Source: Euglena gracilis (Eukaryota; Euglenida; Euglenophyceae; Euglenales). From it: a DNA stretch of 64,000 nt. Positions 55,064 through 64,000 of the stretch are shown piece by piece. The translations under genes were made by a program, and so were the position numbers. Positions within the stretch are counted from its first letter, which is position 1; each line of letters opens with the position of its first letter. The notes below the pieces were generated by a model. It had not been told where the DNA came from and ran no database searches. It saw nothing but the letters and a program-made list of their open reading frames with translations. The stretch is taken from NCBI GenBank assembly GCA_039621445.1, contig CP154954.1:54742838-54806837 (forward strand), given 5' to 3'.

Positions 55064-56829
55064 TGCGGATCAGTGCCTTCGGCACCCAGCGGCTGGCTTG
55101 ACACGGGCACAGAGACTTGGGAGACAGGTCGGACGTGGACTCGGACAGACTGGGCAGCAGCCACCGGCACCGGAACCGGTGCTGACGGCTTGGACATGGC
55201 AGCGGTCGCCGCTTGCGGGTGTGATGCCGGATGCTGCGCTGCTCGGTGTGCTGGTGGGGCGGCGGTGCTGGGGGGACGCGATGCCGGTGCAGACGGATGC
55301 AACGACAGCGCGGACTGCTGCACTTGCACGCGGGACGGTTGCGGATGGGATGGTGCACGTTGGGCCGCGGAGGGCGACGGTTGGCGCTGGGACACGGACA
55401 GCGGCTCTGCTCGGATGACTGCGGCGGTGCTCGATCGGCGGGGGAATGCATACGCGGATTGCGGCATGGGTATCCCTTCCATTGCCGGGCGCGCGGTGGT
55501 TGACGATGAGGACCGCTCAACCGGAGCTCGGGCCGCCCCCGCCGATGCAGGCTGGGGGGCGGATTGGTAGGGATCGGCTTCTCCTCGGGTTAGCGGCGTG
55601 GTCTGAGCCGCCGAGAACACCGGGGGTCCCCCGGCTGGGCGGAGACCGGACATCTTGACAGACCACTGCTTGATCTCCTCCTTCGCCATCTGAATCTCCC
55701 TGAACAGCGCCGTCACCACTTGGTCCACTTCCCGGAGGGCCTTCTCCAAGTACACCCTGCACTTGCCCTTCAACTCCACGGAAATCCGGTCGGCCAGCTT
55801 GTTGAAATACTGCACCTGCAACGCCGGGATCTCGGTCTTGGAGTTGAGCTCCATCCGCTGTAGACGCTCCTCCATCTGTCGCACCACCGTGGCGATCTCC
55901 TCCCGCGTCACCATGGCTCCCCGGAGACGGGCCACCTCCACTGCCGTTTCCGGGTCCACCACCCGGGTTGCACCCTCGCCGGGGCCGGCACGCACCATCG
56001 CCGTCAGGCCTTGCACCTCTGCCTCGCGGCATCGGTGCTCAGCCTGCACGGCGGCGATTGCTTGGGCCGCCTCATCCGCCGCCTTTCGGGCAGCCGCCTT
56101 GGCTTGCGCCACTTGGCCCTCGAGCCGTCCGTGCTGGGCTTGGATGGTTCCCATGAACTGCGCGATGACCTTGCCTTGCCCCTCCGCCACTTGCCGATAG
56201 GCCGCCGCAGACGCATCCTTCGTGGCCTTGATCTCCTTGTCCATCTCCTCCAGCGCCGCGGTGGGCCAGTCATCCCACATCTCCCGGGTGCGGTTGCCCA
56301 GAAGGTCGAGCTGGGCCACCACCTGCCCCAGACTCGCCTCCACGCCGCGGACTTCGGCGCCCACGGCGTCGATGCGGCTCGTCAACCACACCGCCACCTC
56401 CTCCGACACCCCGGGATACTCGTCCTGCATAGGCTGGTCTTGCACCGGGACTTCATCCCCGGCACCCATTTCCTCCTGGTACACCTCGGGGGCCATATCT
56501 TCCTCGTATCCCTCACCTACGGGCTCAGCCTCGTCGTACATCTCGAGGGTCTGCTCGTACGTCTCCTCTGCCTGGTCATACTCCACACCCGCCGCGTCCT
56601 CGTCCATCTCATCTACGATCCTTGGCATCTTGAGCGGCCGGTGGGACGATGAGGCTTCAGAAAAGGGGGTTCGTTCCGCCCACACCCTTTGATCCCCCTT
56701 GCGGCTCCCTCTGGGGGTAGTGGTGGGGGAGAACAGCGCCCCCGCCGCGGCCAGCAGCGGGAAGCAGGCCCGCAGCGGCGTGGCGTCCCGCGGGGACTCC
56801 AGCCGGATCTCCGGCAGCTGGAGCGGCAC
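54916..56829 (-). CDS. gag: Element C Gag N-terminal region: acidic start, coiled coil, Pro/Ala/Ser-rich part
   Basis: The frame is 637 codons. The real start is probably the ATG of MPRIVDEMDEDAAG at about 56,625, since the first 68 residues look like leader sequence. Order: a strongly acidic Tyr/Glu segment (EETYEQTLEMYDEAEP), a long coiled coil (about residues 140-390, for example VVRQMEERLQRMELNSKTEI), and a Pro/Ala/Ser/Gln-rich region to the stop at 54,916. The capsid follows in an overlapping frame, so a shift in 54,916-55,063 is needed. Element A Gag has the same coiled-coil-first plan. Confidence 0.7.
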   Translation of the reverse strand: MPLQLPEIRLESPRDATPLRACFPLLAAAGALFSPTTTPRGSRKGDQRVWAERTPFSEASSSHRPLKMPRIVDEMDEDAAGVEYDQAEETYEQTLEMYDEAEPVGEGYEEDMAPEVYQEEMGAGDEVPVQDQPMQDEYPGVSEEVAVWLTSRIDAVGAEVRGVEASLGQVVAQLDLLGNRTREMWDDWPTAALEEMDKEIKATKDASAAAYRQVAEGQGKVIAQFMGTIQAQHGRLEGQVAQAKAAARKAADEAAQAIAAVQAEHRCREAEVQGLTAMVRAGPGEGATRVVDPETAVEVARLRGAMVTREEIATVVRQMEERLQRMELNSKTEIPALQVQYFNKLADRISVELKGKCRVYLEKALREVDQVVTALFREIQMAKEEIKQWSVKMSGLRPAGGPPVFSAAQTTPLTRGEADPYQSAPQPASAGAARAPVERSSSSTTARPAMEGIPMPQSAYAFPRRSSTAAVIRAEPLSVSQRQPSPSAAQRAPSHPQPSRVQVQQSALSLHPSAPASRPPSTAAPPAHRAAQHPASHPQAATAAMSKPSAPVPVPVAAAQSVRVHVRPVSQVSVPVSSQPLGAEGTDPQCAEGTVYQQAVHPNPSHAMHQTPAVAFATGVPPQPCSPQPTLPAGPRR

Positions 56830-57239
56830 CAGCGCGAACGCCGCCGCGGACGCCGCCGCGGACGCTGCCGCGGACCCACCCGGGGACGGCGTGGCTGCTG
56901 GGGTGGTGCGCAGGGACTGGGACAGGTACGAGGGTGGGAATGGGGTGGACAGGATGGGGAATGTGAGCTGGAGTGGGAATGGGAGCTGGGGGTTTGGGCT
57001 TATCGCCTTTTCTTGAGCGGGGCTAGGTGGGGAAATGGGGGATTATTTTTCTACTGTGCACGCTGAGGGGGACTGAGCAGCGGCATGCGTGTGCGGGGGA
57101 TTGGGATTGGGTATGGGTCGGTCTTTTTCATTTGGGGTCCCATGGTTGGGGACACCCACCACCGGGGCGGGGTGAGCCTGGGGAGCCGGATCCATCTTGT
57201 CGGTGTGATTTGTTCCCAGGAAATTTTGTTCTGTGAAAA
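56830..57239 (-). other. Element C 5' leader
   Basis: Untranslated leader between PBS and Gag. It contains a short GTCCGCGGC-type repeat at 56,840-56,880 and otherwise GC-rich unique sequence. No packaging signal can be named from sequence alone. Confidence 0.5.
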
Positions 57240-57251
57240 CCCTCTGCTACC
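57240..57251 (-). other. Primer-binding site of element C, initiator-Met tRNA-like
   Basis: On the element strand the LTR end AACT is followed by GGTAGCAGAGGG. With the last LTR base this reads TGGTAGCAGAGG, complementary to a tRNA 3' end CCTCTGCTACCA, as found in several initiator-Met tRNAs. Confidence 0.75.
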
Positions 57252-57888
57252 AGTTTCCCGAACGATGTTGTTTTTGCCCAGCCTTCACTCCCGGGGGTCC
57301 GTGAGGGGGTACCGGCGGGGTGGGGGGTAGGCGCGATGGGCTCTGGGGAGAGAGGTCGGTTCGGGATACTCCCCTTCCCACGTAGGATTTTTTCCCGGGA
57401 ACCGAAGGCCCTCCTTTTGGGGAGTGTTTGGAGGGGGGAGTCCGGCTTGGCGTCCCTTCCGGCAGTGGGGGGGGTTTAGGAAAAGGCCTGGATGCCCTCC
57501 CCTAGGCTTCAGATACCCAGCACCAACACCTTTTGGGCTTGTACGGCTCTCCTGCGCCAGCAGATAGCCAACTTTTTTGTAATCTTTTGCTTGCTCCGCC
57601 CTTGGGATTTTTGACTTTCTTGAACTTTTGCACTTTCTTGGCTCCAGCGCCTTTCTTTGAATTCCCTTGAAATTGCTTGAAAATTGATATAATTTGACCT
57701 TGGTCTTGATTCAGCAAGCACAATCTTGAATTGAAACCATAGGTAAAGAGAGGGAGCCTGCAGTGAAAAACAGAACAGTTAGAGAGCGGTTTGCGCTATT
57801 TTGATGCTGAATTAGCGCAGTGGTTCGCTATATACAACAGCAGGCTGTAATAGTGGCAATGGAAGGTGCAGCGGCCGGTCCGCCAACT
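57252..57888 (-). repeat. 5' LTR of element C
   Basis: 637 bp, same length as the left LTR and about 97% identical by eye, with AGTT...AACT termini. It carries the TATA box GTATATAG (57,829-57,834), which would drive transcription leftwards into Gag, and an A/C-rich region with TTCAAAGAA phrases shared with element B. Confidence 0.92.
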
Positions 57889-57892
57889 CAGG
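57889..57892. other. Target-site duplication CAGG, right copy
   Basis: CAGG follows the right LTR, after which the satellite continues as ATGTACTGACATTT (normal copies have CTGTACTGACATTT). Confidence 0.75.
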
Positions 57893-60800
57893 ATGTACTG
57901 ACATTTGGGGCCGTCTTCCACCCCTCCAAAACTGTCGATATCTGGCTAGTTTTTTGATATCTGCATGTATTTCACACCCGTAGGCACTAATCCGGCCGGC
58001 CGGAATAGTCCGATAGTTATACGGGGATCGCAATGGGAACCACCAATCGGTTTCCAGTTTTAGGGCCAAATCACGGTTTCCCATAGGCCCAGGTATGGGG
58101 ACCAGGCTGTACTGACATTTGGGGCCGTCTTCCACCCCTCCAAAACTGTCGATATCTGGCTAATTTTTTGATATCCGCATTTTTTTACACACCCGTAGGC
58201 ACTAATCCGGCCGGCACATCGGAACAGCTATGCCGGGGATCGCAATGGGAACCACCAATCGGTTTCCAGTTTTACGGCCAAATCACGGTTTCCCATAGGC
58301 GAAGGGAGTGGGACGAGGCTGGAGTGTCGATTTGGGCCGTCTTCCACCCCTCCAAAACTGTCGATATCTGGCTAGTTTTTTAATATCCGCATGTTTTTCA
58401 CACCCGTAGGCACTAATCCGGCCGGCACATCGGAATAGCTATACCGGGGATCGCAATGGGAACCACCAATCGGTTTCCAGTTTTAGGGCCAAATCACGGT
58501 TTCCCATAGGCCCAGGTATGGGGACCAGGCTGTACTGACATTTGGGACCGTCTTCCACCCCTCCAAAACTGTCGATATCTGGCTAATTTTTTGATATCCG
58601 CATGTTTTTCACACCCGTAGGCACTAATCCGGCCGGCACATCGGAACAGCTATACCCGTGACCGCAAAGGGAACCACCAATCAATTTCCAGTTTTAGGGC
58701 CAAATCATGGTTTCCCATAGGCCCAGGTATGGGGACCAGGCTTTACTGACATTTGGGACCGTCTTACACCCGTGGGAACCACCAATCGGTTTCCAGTTTT
58801 AGGGCCAAATCACGGTTTCCCATAGGCCCAGGTATGGGGACCAGGCTGTACTGACATTTGGGACCGTCTTCCACCCCTCCAAAACTGTCGATATCTGGCT
58901 AATTTTTTGATATCCGCATGTTTTTCACACCCGTAGGCACTAATCCGGCCGGCAAATCGGAATAGCTATACCGGGATTCGCAATGGGAACCACCAATCGG
59001 TTTCCAGTTTTAGGGCCAAATCACGGTTTCCCATAGGCCCATGTATGGGGACCAGGCTGTACTGACATTTGGGACCGTCTTCCACCCCTCCAAAACTGTC
59101 GATATCTGGCTAATTTTTTTGATATCCGCATGTTTTTCACACCCGTAGGCACTAATCCGGCCGGCACATCGGAATAGCTATACCGGGGATCGCAATGGGA
59201 ACCACCAATCGGTTTCCAGTTTTAGGGCCAAATCACGGTTTCCCATAGGCCCAGGTATGGGGACCAGGCTGTACTGACATTTGGGACCGTCTTCCACCCC
59301 TCCAAAACTGTCGATATCTGGCTAATTTTTTGATATCCGCATGTTTTTCACACCCGTAGGCACTAATCCGGCCGGCACATTGGAATAGCTATACCGGGGA
59401 TCGCAATGGGAACCACCAATCGGTTTCCAGTTTTAGGGCCAAATCACGGTTTCCCATAGGCCCATGTATGGGGACCAGGCTGTACTGACATTTGGGACCG
59501 TCTTCCACCCCTCCAAAACTGTCGATATCTGGCTAATTTTTTGATATCCGCATGTTTTTTACGCCTGTAGGCACTAATCCGGCCCGGGATCGCAATGGGA
59601 ACCACCAATCGGTTTCCAGTTTTAGGGCCAAATCACGGTTTCCCATAGGCCCATGTATGGGGACCAGGCTGTACTGACATTTGGGACCGTCTTCCACCCC
59701 TCCAAAACTGTCGATATCTGGCAAATTTTTTGATTATCCGCATGTGTTTTTTCACCACTTTTTTGTTTTTTCTTTTTTTTGGTAGCACTAAGCCTCCCGG
59801 CAAATCGGAATAGCTATAACCGGGGATTTGCAATGGGAACCACACCAGCTCGGTTTCCCAGGTTTTATTTAGGGCCAAATGCACGGTTTACCCCATAGCC
59901 GTAGGCACTAATCCGGCCGGCACATCGGAATAGCTATACCGGGGATCGCAATGGGAACCACCAATCGGTTTCCAGTTTTAGGGCCAAATCACGGTTTCCC
60001 ATAGGCCCATGTATGGGGACCAGGCTGTACTGACATTTGGGACCGTCTTCCACCCCCCCAAAACTGTCGATATCTGGCTAATTTTTTGATATCCGCATGT
60101 TTTTCACACCCGTAGGCACTAATCCGGCCGGCACATCGGAATAGCTATACCGGGGATCGCAATGGGAACCACCAATCGGTTTCCAGTTTTAGGGCCAAAT
60201 CACGGTTTCCCATAGGCCCATGTATGGGGACCAGGCTGTACTGACATTTGGGACCGTCTTCCACCCCCCCAAAACTGTCGATATCTGGCTAATTTTTTGA
60301 TATCCGCATGTTTTTCACACCCGTAGGCACTAATCCGGCCGGCACATTGGAATAGCTATACCGGGGATCGCAATGGGAACCACCAATCGGTTTCCAGTTT
60401 TAGGGCCAAATCACGGTTTCCCATAGGCCCATGTATGGGGACCAGGCTGTACTGACATTTGGGACCGTCTTCCACCCCTCCAAAACTGTCGATATCTGGC
60501 TACTTTTTTGGTATCCGCATGTTTTTTCACACCCGTAGGCACTAATCCGGCAGGCACATCGGAATAGCTATACCGGGGATCTCAATGGGAACCACCAATC
60601 GGTTTTTTATTTTTTTCCCCCAGTTTTTTTTTTTTAGAAAGGGCCCCCCCCCACTCACCAAAACGGGGTTTTCCCATAGGCCCATGTATAGGGACCAGGC
60701 TGTACTGACATTTGGGACCGTCTTCCACCCCCCCAAAACTGTCGATATCTGGCTAATGTTTTGATATCCGCATGTTTTTCACACCCGTAGGCACTAATCC

Positions 60801-63800
60801 GGCCGGCACATCGGAATAGCTATACCGGGGATCGCAATGGGAACCACCAATCGGTTTCCAGTTTTAGGGCCAAAACACGGTTTCCCATAGGCCCATGTAT
60901 GGGGACCAGGCTGTACTGACATTTGGGACCGTCTTCCACCCCTCCAAAACTGTCGATATCTGGCTAATGTTTTGATATCCGCATGTTTTTCACACCCGTA
61001 GGCACTAATCCGGCCGGCACATCGGAATAGCTATACCGGGGATCGCAATGGGAACCACCAATCGGTTTCCAGTTTTAGGGCCAAATCACGGTTTCCCATA
61101 GGCCCATGTTTGGGGACCAGGCTGTACTGACATTTGGGACCGTCTTCCACCCCTCCAAAACTGTCGATATCTGGCTAATTTTTTGATATCCGCATGTTTT
61201 TCACACCCGTAGGCACTAATCCGGCCGGCACATCGGAATAGCTATACCGGGGATCGCAATGGGAACCACCAATCGGTTTCCAGTTTTAGGGCCAAATCAC
61301 GGTTTCCCATAGGCCCATGTATGGGGACCAGGCTGTACTGACATTTGGGACCGTCTTCCACCCCTCCAAAACTGTCGATATCTGGCTAATTTTTTGATAT
61401 CCGCATGTTTTTCACACCCGTAGGCACTAATCCGGCCGGCACATCGGAATAGCTATACCGGGGATCGCAATGGGAACCACCAATCGGTTTCCAGTTTTAG
61501 GGCCAAATCACGGTTTCCCATAGGCCCATGTATGGGGACCAGGCTGTACTGACATTTGGGACCGTCTTCCACCCCTCCAAAACTGTCGATATCTGGCTAA
61601 TTTTTTGATATCCGCATGTTTTTCACACCCGTAGGCACTAATCCGGCCGGCACATTGGAATAGCTATACCGGGATTCGCAATGGGAACCACCAATCGGTT
61701 TCCAGTTTTAGGGCCAAATCACGGTTTCCCATAGGCCCATGTATGGGGACCAGGCTGTACTGACATTTGGGACCGTCTTCCACCCCTCCAAAACTGTCGA
61801 TATCTGGCTAATTTTTTGATATCCGCATGTTTTTCCCAACCGTAGGCACTAATCCGGCCGGCAAATCGGAATAGCTATAACGGGGATTGCAATCACCAAT
61901 CGGTTTCCAGTTTTAGGGCCAAATCACGGTTTCCCATAGGCCCATGTATGGGGACCAGGCTGTACTGACATTTGGAACCGTCTTCCACCCCTCCAAAACA
62001 TGTCCATATCTGGCTAATGTTTTGATATCCGCATGTTCTTCACACCCGTAGGCACTAATCCGGCCAGGAAATCGGAATAGCTATACCGGGGATCGCAATG
62101 AGAACCACCAATCAGTTTCCAGTTTTAGGGCCTAATCACGGTTTCCCATAGGCCCCATGTATGGGACCAGGCTGTACTGACATTTGGGACCGTCTTCCAC
62201 CCCTCCAAAACTGTCGATATGTGGCTACTTATTTTGTTTTTTCACCCGTACGCACTAATCCGGCCGGCAAATCGGAATAGCTATAGCGCAATGGGTTTTG
62301 GGAACCACCAATCAGTTTCCAGTTTTAGGGCCAAATCACGGTTTCCCGTAGGCCCATGTATGGGGACCAGGCTGTACTGACATTTGGGACCGTCTTCCAC
62401 CCCTCCAAAACTGTCGATATCTGGCTAATTTTTGATATCCGCATGTTTTTCACACCCGTAGGCACTAATCCGGCCGGCACATCGGAATAGCTATACCGGG
62501 GATCGCAATGGGAACCACCCAAACTCGGTTTTTACGTTTTTAGTCCAAATCAGGTTTCTGTTTCCCATAGGCCGCCCAGGATGGGGACCAGCTGTACTTA
62601 CATTTGGACATTTGGGACAGTCTTCCACACCGCTCCCAAAAAACTGTCCAATAGTGGCTATCTTTTGATATCACGCATGTCTTTCACACCTTAGGCACTA
62701 CTCCGGCCGGCAAATGGAATAGCTTACCGGGATGCAATGGGAACCACCTCGGTTTCCAGTTGTAGGGCCCAATCACGGTTTCATAGCCTATGTTGGGGAC
62801 CCATGTTTGGGGACCAGGCTGTACTGACATTTGGGACCGTCTTCCACCCCTCCAAAACTGTCGATATCTGGCTAATTTTTTGATATCCGCATGTTTTTCA
62901 CGCCCGTAGGCACTAATCCGGCCGGTACATTGGAATAGCTATACCAGGGATCGCAATGGGAACCTCCAATCGTTTTCCAGTTTTAGGTCCAAATCACGGT
63001 TTCCCATAGGCCCATGTATAGGGACCAGGCTGTACTGACATTTGGGACCGTCTTCCACCCCTCCAAAACTGTCGATATCTGGCTAATTTTTTGATATCCG
63101 CATGTTTTTCACACCCGTAGGCACTAATCCGGCCGGCACATCGGAATAGCTATACCGGGGATCGCAATGGGAACCACCAATCGGTTTCCAGTTTTAGGGC
63201 CAAATCACGGTTTCCCATAGGCCCATGTATGGGGACCAGGCTGTACTGACATTTGGGACCGTCTTCCACCCCTCCAAAACTGTCGATATCTGGCTAATTG
63301 TTTGATATCCGCATGTTTTTCACACCCGTAGGCACTAATCCGGCCGGCAAATCGGAATAGCTATAACGGGGATTGCAATGGGAACCACCAATCGGTTTCC
63401 AGTTTTAGGGCCAAATCACGGTTTCCCATAGGCCCATGTATGGGGACCAGGCTGTACTGACATTTGGGACCGTCTTCCACCCCTCCAAAACTGTCGATAT
63501 CTGGCTAATTTTTTGATATCCGCATGTTTTTCACACCCGTAGGCACTAATCCGGCCGGCAAATCGGAATAGCTATACCGGGGATCGCAATGGGAACCACC
63601 AATCGGTTTCTTTTTTTTTTCCAGTTTTTTTTAAAGGGCCAAAAAATCAACCGTTTTCCCCCCCCATAAAGCCCCCAGGTTATGGGGGAACCCAAGGCTT
63701 GTAAAAAAAAAAACTGAACATTTTTGGGCCCGGTCTTTTCCAACCCCTTCCCCCAAAAACTGTCGGAAACCCTGCCCCCAGTTTTTTTTTTTTTAAATAT

Positions 63801-64000
63801 CCGCAGTTTTTTTTTTTTTCCACACCCTGTAAAAGGCGACTAACAGCCGGCAACATCGGGATAGAAGTATCCGGGGGATTTGCAAATGGATTGCAATGGG
63901 AACCACCAATCGGTTTCCAGTTTTAGGGCCAAATCACGGTTTCCCATAGGCCCATGTATGGGGACCAGGCTGTACTGACATTTGGGACCGTCTTCCACCC
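57893..64000 (-). repeat. 211-bp satellite array, inverted, right block
   Basis: About 29 unit lengths in the same orientation as 36,022-44,168. The first copies still carry GGGGCCGTC, but from about 58,545 on nearly all carry GGGACCGTC, GCTATACCGG and CCAAATCACGG, the type dominant in the left array. A deletion fuses two units near 58,770. The array runs off the window end. Confidence 0.96.
63600..63880. other. Low-quality satellite copy with stretched homopolymers
   Basis: A satellite unit here has nearly every homopolymer lengthened (T, C, A and G runs of up to about 14) while base order is kept. Similar patches are at 59,735-59,890, 60,600-60,665 and 62,515-62,790. This looks like poor base calling or bad consensus, not evolution. 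Confidence 0.7.

Larger units (their letters stand above)
44173..57888 (-). mobile_element. Element C: chromovirus, complete from LTR to LTR, with a DNA methyltransferase
   Basis: A 13.7-kb Ty3/gypsy chromovirus on the minus strand, inserted in the inverted 211-bp array. It has 637-bp LTRs at both ends, a 4-bp CAGG duplication, a PBS, a PPT and the order Gag, C5 methyltransferase, protease, RT, RNase H, integrase, chromodomain, C-terminal extension, minisatellite. The LTRs differ at about 20 of 637 positions by my count (about 3%) with no indel, so the insertion is not very recent. Coding is split over frames in Gag (two shifts), between methyltransferase and protease, within protease, between protease and RT, and in RNase H. 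A catalytic RNase H Asp is also replaced. This copy is probably dead, unless some breaks are sequence errors. Confidence 0.9.

Noticed and set aside
1-64000. tRNA or rRNA genes
   Set aside because: No cloverleaf with A/B boxes or rRNA core sequence was recognised. TGGTAGCAGA occurrences are retroelement primer sites.

Overview
This is a repeat-dense, eukaryotic, heterochromatin-like locus with no recognisable host gene, tRNA or rRNA. It consists of two satellite families and LTR retrotransposons inserted in them. The Ty3/gypsy elements carry an integrase C-terminal chromodomain (chromovirus type), the primer-binding sites look like initiator-Met tRNA sites, and GC content shifts sharply between modules. 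An alga or another lineage with algal-type chromoviruses is plausible, but I cannot name the organism.

Layout. (1) 1-16,665: about 79 unit lengths of a 211-bp satellite with several higher-order repeats. (2) 16,666-25,357: element A, an LTR element with 5' LTR, PBS, broken coiled-coil Gag, a Gag capsid/zinc-knuckle ORF, an aspartic protease reached through a UAG codon, an unknown Cys-rich ORF, a PPT and a 3' LTR. It has no RT or integrase, and its two LTRs differ so much that it looks chimeric. (3) 25,358-32,467: element B, a chromovirus whose 5' part is missing up to mid-RT. It keeps RT, RNase H, integrase, chromodomain, a hairpin minisatellite, a PPT and a 3' LTR. (4) 32,468-36,021: a second satellite, 216-bp unit. 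(5) 36,022-44,168: the 211-bp satellite in opposite orientation. (6) 44,173-57,888, minus strand: element C, a chromovirus complete from LTR to LTR, with 637-bp LTRs, a CAGG target duplication, a PBS and a PPT. Its order is Gag, C5-cytosine DNA methyltransferase, protease, RT, RNase H, integrase, chromodomain, C-terminal extension, G/C minisatellite. (7) 57,893-64,000: more inverted 211-bp satellite with patches of poor sequence.

The most interesting system is in element C: a chromovirus polyprotein that contains a complete-looking compact cytosine-5 methyltransferase domain. The methyltransferase is in the same frame as the Gag tail, separated from it by one UGA in the leaky context UGA-CGG, with no AUG in between and a strong bulged hairpin starting 4 nt downstream. 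Element A has the same arrangement at its Gag/protease border: UAG-GGG, then a bulged hairpin of the same shape 5 nt downstream. Together with the chromodomain and the satellite insertion sites, element C pairs a possible DNA-methylation writer with a possible heterochromatin reader. Element A also has an exceptional density of short tetraloop hairpins through its gag region.

All elements carry frameshifts or stops, and parts of the satellite show homopolymer stretching typical of poor base calls. Some breaks may therefore be sequence errors rather than biology.
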